Assembly: GCA_017893485.1 (NCBI GenBank)
Contig: CM030361.1
Coordinates: 139,828,461-139,892,460, forward strand
Reading direction: 5' to 3'
Origin: Hemerocallis citrina
Lineage: Eukaryota > Streptophyta > Magnoliopsida > Asparagales > Asphodelaceae
Length of the DNA: 64,000 nt
In this document: piece by piece, positions 28,484 to 39,766 of the stretch
Layout: each line of letters starts with the position of its first letter
Numbering within the stretch: the first letter of the stretch is position 1
The notes under the pieces: generated by a model
What the model was told of the DNA's origin: nothing
The model's input: only the letters and a program-made list of their open reading frames with translations
The model's database searches: none
Program-made: the position numbers and the translations under genes

Positions 28484-30544
28484 ACCTTCCGTTGCTCACT
28501 CTTCTGGTGAGCACTCTCGTGCGCACTCTCCCTCCACCACTCGATTTCCATTATGATCTTGATGAAGATCGTGTGGCTCACCTTCCTCCCGCTCTCTGAT
28601 TTATGATGGAGGGGTATTCTGATCAATTTACTCCTCCCTCAATCTCTCCTGTACTTCTATCTCCCCGCTGCTCACTCTTCTTTGCTCTCTCTCTCTCCGC
28701 TCCCCAAATCGCCCCAAACCCTAGCTCCAAATCTGACGACTCTAGCTCCAAATCGAAACTCTAAATCTGACCATCTCTCTCTATTTTCTCTTACTCGACG
28801 ATCCCGGTGTTCCTCCTCTCATTTCTTCCGCTCTCGAAATTCCCCCAAATCTGAAACCCTACCTCTCTCAACATGTTCGTTTCTTTTTCAATATATTTGC
28901 TTTAGTTCTCTTCATATCATTTGTCTTTAATTTGTTGAATGAAATTATTGTATATGTTCTGTTAATTAAGATAACTGTATGTGTTAAGCATCGAAAGCTG
29001 TTGGTTATAGCTCTTTTTGTATATGTACTGTTGAACAGTTTCTTGCTTGAACAAAGATATTATAGTACTTAATCCTTGAACTAGTTTATAGTCTAAAATT
29101 GTGGTTAGCTTTTTCTGGTTCGACAAGTATACGTTGGTCATGTTAATTGGTTGGACTGTAAAAGATAGACAATTGTGGGCTTTACTCTTTGTTGCATGTA
29201 ATTTGATAGTTTGAGTGGTTAATGAAAAGTGCAGGTTTGCATACCTGATAGCTCGAAATATAATGAAATTTACGGCTATTTGGGCAGGTGTTGCGGTTGT
29301 GAAGAAGGAAAGGAGAATCGTTGCCGCAGTGGAGAGAGATGGTATAATGAGGAGGGAAAAGCAAAGAGATTGGACAGTTTATAATGGCGTGGGGAGGAAC
29401 TAGGTTTGTAAGTGTTCTGTGGTAGGTCATGTAATTCGATGATGAACAATGTTCATATGATTGTCTTACTTTTGGAGGGTGATGTATGACGAGGAATATG
29501 ATGTTGAACTAATGTATTTTGGGATGTAATTGTGGCTGGCCTTTGTACATTTGATGATGTTGGCTATGGTAGTATGGTTGGTATATTTGATGATGTTTTC
29601 AAATAGTGTGTTGTTCTTGCTGGCCTTTTTTTGTTGGTACTGCTGATATATTGCATCATTTACGGGGGTATTTTTGTATTGTTGTTATTGTGTAAATTTG
29701 TTTTCCTTTTTTCAGGGGTATTAGTATTGAATCTAGGTTCATATTTTGGATGGTTCCAAGTAATAGTTGTGCTGAATTATCGAAGTGGAGATGATCAGTT
29801 TGCATGTTGTAGATAGAGTTTTCAAAATTATATTTTTTTCCAATGAGCACTGAATAATTTCAAAATCAGGTAGTTATGTAGCTTTATATAAGACCAGAGA
29901 CTAGTATTTTCATCATGAAGTGCTGAGTTTTAACTATAGCATTGCAGTGAAATTGTTCAAGAATTTGCTAGACCTTTGTCACTTGATAGGAGTTGAGAAT
30001 CGCAAAGAACTCTCTTCAGCATATGCCAAACTCAGCAACACAGAGAACCCCTTCATATCATGACAGATACTTTATGCATTGCATCTAGACTCAAAAAAAT
30101 GGGATCAGTCAGAAATATGCACGGGCAGGTCAATCTCCTCAAATTGCATCCAGCTGCCTGCACCATACTACACAATAATATACCAAACTAAATCATACTG
30201 ATTGCTTGAGATTTTTATTCAAAACACATCTTAAAGCCATGTATTCTATTGTAGCTGCACAATTGTTTTGATTGCTTGTCCATTGGTAGAACAAAGGATG
30301 AAAGCAAGAGAATTCACTGTTCTAATAGAACCCTATCAAGTTCATTTTATTCTCAGTATATGAGGAAATCTATAAAAGACAAGTAAAAAATGAAGAAAAA
30401 AGATGATTTGAGCAGGCTGCATTATTAGCGATACATAAGCAAAATTACACGTACAAGCATCATAATAAATGGATACAATAATAGTTTTTTCCAAATGCAC
30501 AGCATAATCAATATTACATAGCTGCTTCTTCAATTCACAGTTGT

Positions 30545-30705
30545 TCTGTTGCTGCTGCTTCTTCCAGCTGCTTCTTCATCTTGCAGTTGTTTTGTTGCTG
30601 CTAGTGCCGCTTCTTCTTCTAACAGTGCGCAAGCTGCTTCTTCTTCTTCATCTTACAGTTGTTCTATTGCTGCTGCTGCTGCTTCTTCTTCTACGAAGAG
30701 CAACA
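30545..30705. repeat. GCT/TTC trinucleotide-rich imperfect repeat
   Basis: Three imperfect copies of CAGTTGTTCTGTTGCTGCTG...CTTCTTC. The plus frame is Ser/Ala-rich and the minus frames are Arg/Ser-, Gln- or Glu-rich, so I treat it as a repeat rather than a gene. Confidence 0.75.
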
Positions 30706-31489
30706 GTAGACATCTCTTGACCGTGTATTTCCCGAGACTGAAGTTGATAATATTGGAAAATTATAACACCATAGTAGAAAATGAGCTATTACAAAATGTT
30801 GAGTTATCAAGATTCAACTTCATCTAAATTAAATTGAAAGTTGTTGAAAGTATAATATTTTATTGTCTACTTAAAGTAATTACAAGAGAAACAATAAACA
30901 TATTTTGCAAGAGTGAATTAACAACTTCAGAATTAAGCTAGGGCTGCATCACAAAGAATCAGATGAAATATTTGATCAAAACAAAGTAGGCTCAGACCAT
31001 ACAGACTTAAAGCTAGGGCTGCATTGCAATGCCATGCCAACTAGTTCAAATACATAAATAATCATGCATTAATATCTGAACTAGAAATGTACTCTTAGAG
31101 ATATATGTACTCTTAGAGAAGAAGTGGTGGGTGTGAAAACATCTAAATCTTTGCTCTCTGTTAGTATATGTACTCTTAGAGATATATACTCTTCATTTGC
31201 GCACTCTCTGTTGCATCAAACTAGAAATGAACAAGCCTTAGTGATTTACCCCCATCACAACTGAAACATGATTTAGACGGAGCAATGATTAACAGAGAGC
31301 AAAGATTTATCAGTGATGTAAACCCTGCAAGAAATATTCACTTTCAACTGAGACCAAAGTTCAAATACATAAAACCCATACGACTATCAAAGCTCATTAA
31401 TTTCTTGTCATCACGGCCTACTGTCACACACACAAAAACAAGGGACCAATTTGGTAAATAACATTCATATGGTCAAATACTTCCCTTAT

Positions 31490-31735
31490 CAGATCATAAG
31501 AAACAACATATTCGTCCAATAGTTGGAATATCTTTCATTTAGAAGGAGAGGAGAGATTGAGGAATGAGTAAAATGACCAGAATACCCCTCCATCATAATT
31601 GAGTGAGCGGGAGGAAGGGGATCCACACAATCTTCATCAAGATCATAATGGAAATCGAGTGGTGGAGGGAGAGTGCGCACGTAGAGTGCGCAAACAGGAG
31701 TGCGCAACTCAAGCGCCCCTTATATATATATATCA
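31490..31735. repeat. Diverged extra copy of the long-TIR end
   Basis: GAATACCCCTCCATCATAA...GATCTTCATCAAGATCATAATGG...GTGGTGGAGGGAGAGTGCGCAC parallels the TIR at 33015-33115 in the same orientation but ends differently (GCGCAACTCAAGCGCCCC). It suggests an older relative nested inside. Confidence 0.75.
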
Positions 31736-33145
31736 TGCATTCTCTCTATACATACCGATTTGGAAGTATGATGAATGAGTGAAATGACCAGAGTACCCCC
31801 ACCTTCATTAGTGAGTGTGCGAAACTGAAGAGTATGCATAAATACAACAAGCTCAAAAATAATTTCAAATCATAAGGGGTGTGTCATCACTGCCTACACC
31901 AACACAAAAGACAGAAAGACCAAACCCATAAATGCATAAATGAGAATCAAATACTTCCTGGGCATATAAAGAGTGTCCATCTTGTTCCGGTAGCATCAAT
32001 ATTTTTCCCTCAATTCAACTCAACCATTACCTGCAAAATTAATTAACAATAAAAAGTTGGAACAAGTTAGAAAACATATAATACATATAGAGAGAATGTA
32101 TGATAAATTACCTCAATTCATATCAATGCAAGACTGTCAAAAATTTGTCCATTAATAAGTGTTGTTACACAGAACTTACTATCCACCAACAAAAGTGTAT
32201 TTTTGGTACTCAATATGCTCATGTTTATCAAATCATTTCATCTAACAACGTATATGCAAATTTGCACTCAAGAGTAGTGCTAAAGTAAACGATCATTTTT
32301 GGTCAAGCATTTGATCAAACAATGAAGGGATCAAAGACATATATATGTAAACAATTATATCACAGTAAAATCACTTGTATATTTCCAAATTGAAATCTGA
32401 ACCTCATTGAAGAATTTAAAGTAAATTGTTTCAACAAACGAAGAGTTATAGACTTGATTTATTAATCCAACAAACCATTCAGAGAAAGATATGGCTTTTA
32501 TTTTCACCGATCTTGTTAAATTCTAATGTATGCTACTGACAAACTTAAAATATGCATTGAGCTATTTAATTAGATTCATTAGAATCAAAATTTACATAAA
32601 ATAAACTCACCTACAAAATTCAAATGGAGGATGGGATGATGATTCCTTCAAAATTAACCCCAACATGTAGAAGAAATAATAATAAATCTGAACCTCATTG
32701 AAGAATTAATAATAAAACTTCTATGATTAATCATACAAAGAAGAAAAAGAAACGAACATGTTGAGAGAGGTAGGGTTTCAGATTTGGGGGAATTTCGAGA
32801 GCGGAAGAAATGAGAGGAGGAACGCCGGGATCGTCGAGTAAGAGAAAATAGAGAGAGATGGTCAGATTTAGAGTTTCGATTTGGAGCTAGAGTCGTCAGA
32901 TTTGGAGCTAGGGTTTGGGGCGATTTGGGGAGCGGAGAGAGAGAGAGCAGAGAAGAGTGAGCAGCGGGGAGATAGAAGTACAGGAGAGATTGAGGGAGGA
33001 GTAAATTGACCAGAATACCCCTCCATCATAAATCAGAGAGCGGGAGGAAGGTGAGCCACACGATCTTCATCAAGATCATAATGGAAATCGAGTGGTGGAG
33101 GGAGAGTGTGCACGAGAGTGCTCACCAGAAGAGTGAGCAACGGAA

Positions 33146-33151
<6 letters not shown>

Positions 33152-33225
<74 letters not shown>
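33152..33225. repeat. (CT)n(TA)n compound microsatellite
   Basis: About 48 bp of CT followed by about 26 bp of TA, directly at the right end of the long-TIR element. Confidence 0.97.
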
Positions 33226-33228
<3 letters not shown>

Positions 33229-33737
33229 AAATATGTTTATTATAATAAAATATTTTATATTATTATATATCAGTATGTATGTATATGTATACAACATGTA
33301 TGTATCAGAGTATATATACTGTATACAGTATATACATATAACCAAACCTATACATACATTATACTCTAATTTTCAAAAAACTGTTTTCATAAAAAATTAT
33401 TACCAAACAGCTTTTGCACTCTCATTTTCAAAAAACTGTTTTCAGAAAACTCTTTTAAAAAAACTATTTTCAGAAAACTCTTTTCAAAATAACAAACCAA
33501 ATGCAACCTAAAGCATTACTCTTTTTTATTTGTCTAGCAAGTCATCTGTTTCAAAAATATAAGTTATTTTAGTTTTGTACAAGACTATTAAGACATTAGG
33601 TTTTTCCGGTGATACGTGTCGTAGGTACGTTTTCAGAACGGTGCACCTGGTTTGATTATATAAAATAGTTTTAGAATTCCAGCAAATTAATTAAAGTGGG
33701 AAACATATTATACGAAGAAGCAGCATATCTACCTTTA

Positions 33738-34521
33738 GGCTCTGTTTGGTTCAAAGAGATGGAAGGGGAGGGATTTTAATGGAGGGTAGAGGAGGGGAGG
33801 TAAAGGGAGGGCAGAGATTTTAATCATATTTTCTGTTTGGTTCGAGGGGAGGGAAAATAATTATCTTCTTGTTTGTTTCACAAGGAGAGGGAAGAAATTT
33901 TATAATTAAATTATTTTATACCTTTTTACATTTTAGGAGAACATATGCATTACTGTTTCTAATTCTAACTTGCTATTCTTTATTGTACTTCTTGTTAACA
34001 TAATTTAGCAAAATAACACATGCATGACTATAAACAGATACAATTAGTCCCAATAAAAATGTTTAACAAAATAATGAAGGCCAATATATAAACCAAGCTC
34101 AACAAAATATACAAGTTTACCACATAATACTAATTAAATCAAGTCTTCAAACTCCATAGGCAATGAAATAAACTATTAAAAATACTTAAATTTAGAGAAT
34201 ACGACAAAGTATTAACAAAATGTTCAGTAAAACATTTGATATTAGGGTTTAGTTTTAGATTAATATTTATAGATCTAAAAAAGGGTAATTTTGTATTTCA
34301 CAATATTATCTAGGATAATTTAGTCCAATTACTTTAAAAAAATTAGACCCACTTTTCCTCCCTTCGAATCCCCCCAATATTGGAGGGAAGCCAAAATTGG
34401 CACATGAGGGATTTTGCTCCCCTCCATTCCCCTCCCATCCCTTCCTAAAAAATGAACCAAACAAGAAATGTTTGAAAAATTCACTCCCCTCCCCTCCATT
34501 CCCCTCCAACCAAACAGGCTG
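33738..34521. mobile_element. Tourist/Harbinger-type MITE, 784 bp, TSD TTA
   Basis: Terminal repeats GGCTCTGTTTGGTT and (reverse) CAGCCTGTTTGGTT, both continuing into GGAGGGGAGGG-rich inverted sequence. TTA flanks both sides (33735-33737, 34522-34524). No transposase. Confidence 0.78.
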
Positions 34522-34702
34522 TTAAGCTCAATCATTGCCTTCGTGATCATTAGCTTGAACTTACCTGAAATGCATATAGTTTGTTAGAAACACTGCATAG
34601 AGTTTTTTTTAACTTCAGCATCACTTTTAAATGCTTGAAATAGTTATGCAAGGATATGATCATATAGGTTTTATAGAGAGCTTATTCTAATCTCATAACC
34701 AC

Positions 34703-36349
34703 GAATATTTTATCAAAATGACCCACTTTTGAAAGTATTTACCAAACAGACCCAATTTTGAAAGTATTTACCGAAACGACCCACTTGATAACTCAGTTAG
34801 TGACCCTAGTGAAAATAGGGTCGCTAACTGAGTTAGTGAGTGTATACTTGGCTTTTTTCTTCAGATTTTTCCCAAGTGGTGAAACCTGAAGAAAAAAGTC
34901 AAGTATACACTCGCTATCTCAGTTAACAACCATGTTTTCACTAGGGTCACTAACTGAGTTAGCGAATGTCGATTAGGATTCACTTAATATCGCACTCGTT
35001 ATCTCAGTTTCTTCTTCCCCTATCTCTCTCCACATTCCTTCTCCCACTCCGAAATCCTAGTGGCCCAAATCTCATCATCGTTCTACCCAGTATTTGTGTG
35101 GTATTTATTCATAATTCTTGCTATTTGATTTTTGATTAATTTTGATGTAGGATTAGATTTAGAATTGTGATTTAATTTGATATGTGTTCAACAATAAATT
35201 GAGTGTTTTGGTTATATGAATTATGCCTACATTGTACTAAGTGTGGATGATTAGTACTAAATTTATTTTTGTAATTAACCTAAAATAACCTATATTGTAC
35301 TAAGTTAGTTAGTGTTATTTGTGTGTTTGTACCACAGTTTGGAGAAAAAGTAAAGAAAAACACTAAGTTTAGCATCACTATCTCAATTAGCGAGTGTGTT
35401 TGTACCACACTCGCTAACTGAAATAACGAGTGTATTGACATGAATTTTAAAAAAAAAATCATTTGGTTTAGACTCGCTATCTCAGTTAGCAAGTGTGTTT
35501 GTACCACACTCGCTAACTGAGATAACGATTCTAAGCCCAATTATACTTTTCTTCAAGCTAATACACTCGCTATCTCAGTTAGGGAGTGTGGTACAAACAC
35601 ACTTGCTAACTGAGATAGCGAGTCTAAACTTGGTATTTTTATTCATTTTTTCTATACAACCATACACTCGCTATTTGATACAAACACAATCACTATTTGA
35701 GATAACGAGTCTATACTTGATCTTTTTCTTGACACTAATATTTCACGAATAACACTAACTTAGTACAATATAAGTTATTTTATGCTAATTACACAAATAA
35801 ATTTAGTACAAATTATCCACACATAGTACAATGTAGGCATAATTCGTATAACCAAAATACTCAATTTATTGTTGAACACATCTCAAATTAACTCACAATT
35901 CTAAATCTAACACTACATTAAAATCAACCAAAAATCAAATAGCAAGAGTTATGAACAAATACCACGCAAATACTGGGTAGAACGAGGATGAGATTTGGGC
36001 CACTAGGGTTTCGGAGTGTGGAGAGAAATAGGGGAAGAAGAAACTGAGATAACGAGTATGGTATTAAGTGAATTCCCAATCGACACTCGCTAACTCAGTT
36101 AGCGACCCTAGTGAAAACATGGTCGCTAACTGAGTTAGCGAGTGTATGCTTGACTTTTTTCTCCATGTTTTTTCCCAAGTGGTGAAACCTGAAGAAAATA
36201 GCCAAGTATACACTCGCTAACTTAGTTAGTGACCCTGTTTTCACTATGGTCGCTACTGAGTTAGTAAGTAGGTCGTTTTGGTAAATACTTTTGAACGTGG
36301 GTTAGTTTGCTAAATACTTTCAAAAGGTGGGTCATTTTGGTAAAATATT
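34703..36349. mobile_element. 1.65-kb Mutator-type fold-back element, TSD TCATAACCAC
   Basis: Perfect 10-bp duplication TCATAACCAC at 34693-34702 and 36350-36359. The halves are inverted repeats meeting near 35550; subterminal TATTTACC(A/G)AAA(A/C)GACCC repeats lie at each end. The near-palindrome CGCTAACTGAGTTAGCG and variants occur many times in both arms and the centre. TSD length and long TIR point to the Mutator superfamily. No coding frame. Confidence 0.85.
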
Positions 36350-36359
36350 TCATAACCAC

Positions 36360-37215
36360 TATGAATATGTCTAAATACAATGGTAACCAAAGTACAGGTG
36401 TGAAGGTATCTACAATACAAATAATCTAAACATTTGTTTATCAGAGACTCAGTTTGCAATTGAAATACCTATTATTATTATTTCAACCAAAATGTAATAC
36501 ATGAAGTTATCAAAGCTCTAATACAAGCTAATCATTTCGTTTATCTCCACTTTGTCTCCCCATTGCACCTTTATGAAAAAAATCAAAATGGATTAATAAC
36601 AAATTTACTTTATGTGTCTTTTTTGAGTGGAGAGTTTGCATCATTCACTAGTAAACTCCAGTCATCTCAATCCTATATATCAAAACATACACTAAAAGTT
36701 TTTATATGTTATGTTATCCATGGTTTCTAATAACCAGTGAAGGGAACACTTCACGATAGTACATTCTCTTGTAGTAAAGAAATTAATGTTGCATATTTGC
36801 TACGTTATTTTAGGTTGCTGATCAGTTTATCTGTCCTGCTATGGTTTGCAAGCACAAATTGAGGCCACCAAATAATCCATCTCTTACTTGTGTACACCTT
36901 AAATCAAAATCAATAAAAAACTGATTAATTAAATCACCAAATTAAAAATTTTTAACCGAAAAAAAATAAAACAATCATACCTCTCTGAACTTAGATCCCA
37001 TGTACACACAAAATTCGAGTGATCAAAAAACTGAGTAATCCCCTGCACACACAAAATTAAAAATTAGAATGAGAATTTGGTTAATGAGATGAAATTAGAG
37101 TCGCCGCATCGCATGTAGAGGCTCTCGATTCGGTGGAGGGGAGTCACCGATACGGAATCAGCAACGGATCAGATTTCGGCGACGACCTCTTGATTGGGGT
37201 TCGACACTTGGTTTA
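36360..37215. other. Helitron interior without recognised gene
   Basis: Mostly AT-rich. Around 37085-37210 the sequence is GC-richer and codon-like (GAGTCGCCGCATCGC...TTTCGGCGACGACC), possibly a captured gene fragment, but no domain is identifiable. Confidence 0.4.
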
Positions 37216-37457
37216 GATTTGGATTTGCTTTCAAATTTTCAAATTTTCAAATTTTCAAATTTTTAAAATTTTAAAATTTCAAATTAAATTTTTTATTTAA
37301 TTTTTTAATTTTTAATTTTTTGAATGGGGGAGGGGGGGGGGATGTCTTTTGGAAGCTTAGATCTGGACTATTGATTTCCTTACTATTGAAGGAAAGCCAC
37401 TTGATAGCTTTTCTTTGTATTTTATTATATTGATATCCTAAGATTAAGTAAACGTAC

Positions 37458-37780
37458 TAATCCTTCCGTTTTAAAATATAAGTCATTTTAGTTTTCTACA
37501 CAATTATTAAAAAAACAACCTAAGATTGAGTAAAAGTATTATATATTCTTGGTTTTCCAATCTCATAAATGAGCCATCAATTGTATAATTGTTCTATCTG
37601 CCCTCCACTATATTTTTTTATTACTTCTCTCACAAAAAACGACACAAAATAAAAAATCTCAAAGAAAAATAATTAATGGACATTTAAGAATAACAAGATA
37701 TCTCATCGAAACTCTAAGGTGACTTATATTATGAAACAAAATAAAAATGTTAGAATGATCTATATTTTGAAACGGAGGAG
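37458..37780. mobile_element. Stowaway-like MITE, unit 1
   Basis: CCTTCCGTTTTAAAATATAAGTC at the left and TATATTTTGAAACGGAGGAG at the right match the Stowaway TIR consensus (CTCCCTCCGT...), with TA at the right boundary. It is followed directly by a second copy. Confidence 0.75.
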
Positions 37781-38138
37781 TATATATTCTTAGCTTTTTA
37801 AGCTCATAAATGAGCCATCTATTGTACAATGTCCTATTTGCCTTCCTCTATATATTTTTTTACTTTCTTACAAAAAAGGACAAGGATAAAACTAAAAATC
37901 TTATAGAAAATTAATTCATTGACATTTAAGAATGACAAGACATCTCCTAAAAAAACATGAAGTGACTTATATCTATATAATAAAACACAAAGAAAGCTAT
38001 CAAGTGGCTCTCCTTCAATCCCCTCAAAAATTAAAGGCCCAGATCTATATTTACAAAATATACTTTCCCTCCCAAAAGTTTTCCCCCAAAACTCAAATTC
38101 AAATCCTCCACCCAAAACAACTCCTATATTTATTTAAT

Positions 38139-38192
<54 letters not shown>

Positions 38193-38508
38193 ATTCAAAA
38201 AATTAAGAAAATAATAAATTTTAAAATTTTCAAAAAAATTAAAAACTAAAAAAATTAAAAATTTAAAAACTTTAAAAATAATTCAAAAAAATCAAAAAAA
38301 TCATATAATATGTTTTTTTGCTGGACCCTCAAAAGTTTCTCATATAATATGTTTGCTACTTCAATTAATTTGCTGGACCTCCAAAACTATTTTCTATGAA
38401 CAAACAAGGTGCACCGTTCCGAAGACGTGCCGTAGGCACATGTCAACGAGCAAACCTAGTTATTAAACAAAAAAGTCTAGAATGACTTATATTTTGAAGC
38501 GGCTGGAG
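37781..38508. mobile_element. Stowaway-like MITE, unit 2, split by a Helitron
   Basis: Shares CATAAATGAGCCATC and GACATTTAAGAAT...GACTTATAT with unit 1. Interrupted at 37972-38459 and ends ...TTTTGAAGCGGCTGGAGTA. Confidence 0.7.
37972..38459 (+). mobile_element. Non-autonomous Helitron, copy 4 (488 bp), best-preserved
   Basis: Starts TCTATATAATAAAACACAAAG after A37971, ends hairpin GACGTGCCGTAGGCACATGTC, spacer, CTAG (38456-38459) before T38460. A (CT)n tract lies at 38143-38190. It sits inside a Stowaway unit, so both sides of the insertion can be recognised. Confidence 0.9.
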
Positions 38509-38549
38509 TAACTCATTCAAAAATGAACTAAGTCTATATAACTTGAGGA

Positions 38550-38708
38550 GGACTACACATACCTCAAATTTTACCCCAAACATAGCCCAACTACTAAAAA
38601 ACAAGGTTTAAGTAATACTTTAATCATTTTTGTTTGACTTTTAGTGGTTGGAGGTTTGTCTTTTAGTGGTTGATGTATATTTGGAGTAAAATTTGATGTA
38701 TGTGTAGC
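38550..38708. mobile_element. Small MITE (about 160 bp)
   Basis: Inverted ends GACTACACATACCTCAAATT and (reverse) TGCTACACATACATCAAATT with about 45 bp of arm each. TSD not resolved. Confidence 0.65.
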
Positions 38709-38737
38709 ATTTGTGATATAACTCACTCACAAATTGT

Positions 38738-39766
38738 GGATTTTGGAAACTCAATACAGCCCCATGGGTAAATATATTCCGCAAAAAGAAAATAAATCCT
38801 ACGTCAAAAAACTCCCACCGTCTTCTAAAGCAAGATCTCTTTTCCCACCGTCTTCTTCCCCCAGATCCTGCTGCCCCTCCCTCCCTTCCTTCTTACTCCT
38901 TTCGTTCATCTTGATGTGCTCGCGATTCCCTACGGACCCATCTCTCTTATTTCCGTTTCCCTCGCTCTTAGAGTTTTCCTCCCCTCTTGCGTCTTCTCCT
39001 TTCCCGGCTGGCCAGGCCGCCTCCTCCGACTCGCTTTTTTGAGCATCAGAGGTCGTTCCTTTCGAAGCTCGGCACATCGCTTTCTGGAGTTCTAGAGCCC
39101 TGGTATTTGGTGGTTTAACTCGGTGCTTCTGCTTTGGAGATTTCCTTCTCCCCTCTCCGGCCGTTCGGGTTTGTGCTGGTTCTCAGCCTAGCTTCCCCGT
39201 GGTATCACACCTTCCCTGGATCTTTACAGCTCTGTCTCTCTAGCCTGTCACTGTAAGTTTTATCGCAATTGTTTTTCCTTCTGTTTGTACTGTTTCGATT
39301 GCTGGTTACTCTTCGTTTTTCTTATAGTGGAGATCCCTTTAGATCTCGTTTCTCATTCTCCCTTTTGTTCCTGCTTCCTGCGCTCAAGTTATTCTATCGC
39401 TCTCTCTGAGCTCCGACTGTTTGGTTGTCGAGACGGACCCCTTTGTTTGGTCGTCAGTCATCAGCAAGGTGGGATCTTCCGATCCCATTAGAAAGTGCTC
39501 CCTCCTCTTCATTCTCATTTCTTTTTAGCTCTACGTGTTTTAATTTCCGTCAAATCCAATGTTTTTTGAAGGTTTTTTTGACCTTTTTCGATCGGCTGTG
39601 CTGATCGCTATATTGCTGGTTTAACAGCTGTTTCTTTTCTCCCCCCCCCCCCCTCTTTCTCACTTTATTTGGATTGGGCCTGGGCCTCTATGGGCTCGTC
39701 ATGGGTGGAGATTGTTAAAAAGAAAAAAAATTACTAAAAAAGATTTTTCCAAGTAACCCTCTCCCG
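38738..39766 (+). other. LINE 5' UTR/internal promoter region
   Basis: About 1 kb, pyrimidine-rich (CTTC, CCCTCC runs), with no conserved frame. A C11 run lies near 39640. Plant L1 elements carry their promoter in such a leader; no specific motif is identifiable. Confidence 0.6.

Larger units (their letters stand above)
28894..32738. other. Interior of the long-TIR element
   Basis: About 3.8 kb, mostly AT-rich. Short frames exist (for example 29215-29403 plus, 62 codons, basic and without a known domain), but none looks like a transposase or a clear host gene. A (GCT/TTC)-rich repeat lies at 30545-30705. Confidence 0.5.
28481..33151. mobile_element. 4.7-kb element with about 413-bp near-identical terminal inverted repeats
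   Basis: GAAACCTTCCGTTGCTCACTC opens the element and its reverse complement closes it. The inverted match continues for about 413 bp (28481-28893 against 33151-32739) with about four mismatches. Such long TIRs are typical of Mutator-like elements. No transposase frame is recognisable, so it is non-autonomous. The outer flanks are (TA)n on the left and (CT)n(TA)n on the right, which hide any TSD. A diverged partial copy of the same end lies inside at about 31555-31725. Confidence 0.75.
33596..37433 (-). mobile_element. Larger Helitron of the same family, carrying nested insertions
   Basis: The minus-strand 5' end TCAATATAATAAAATACAAAG (37433) follows an A; the 3' end with hairpin and CTAA (33599-33596) precedes a T. 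Both ends match the small Helitrons. Flanking sequences 33540-33595 and 37434-37457 join to form a Stowaway-like unit parallel to the next one, which supports the boundaries. Inside lie a Harbinger MITE (33738-34521), a Mutator-type fold-back (34703-36349) and GC-richer sequence at about 37085-37210 not seen in the small copies. Confidence 0.6.

Noticed and set aside
30549..30827. 92-codon Ser/Ala-rich frame
   Set aside because: Encoded by a GCT/TTC trinucleotide repeat; no family resemblance.
34703..36349. Possible CRISPR-like or regulatory array because of regularly repeated 17-mers
   Set aside because: Units are irregularly spaced, arranged as an inverted mirror and bounded by a 10-bp TSD; a fold-back transposon explains it.
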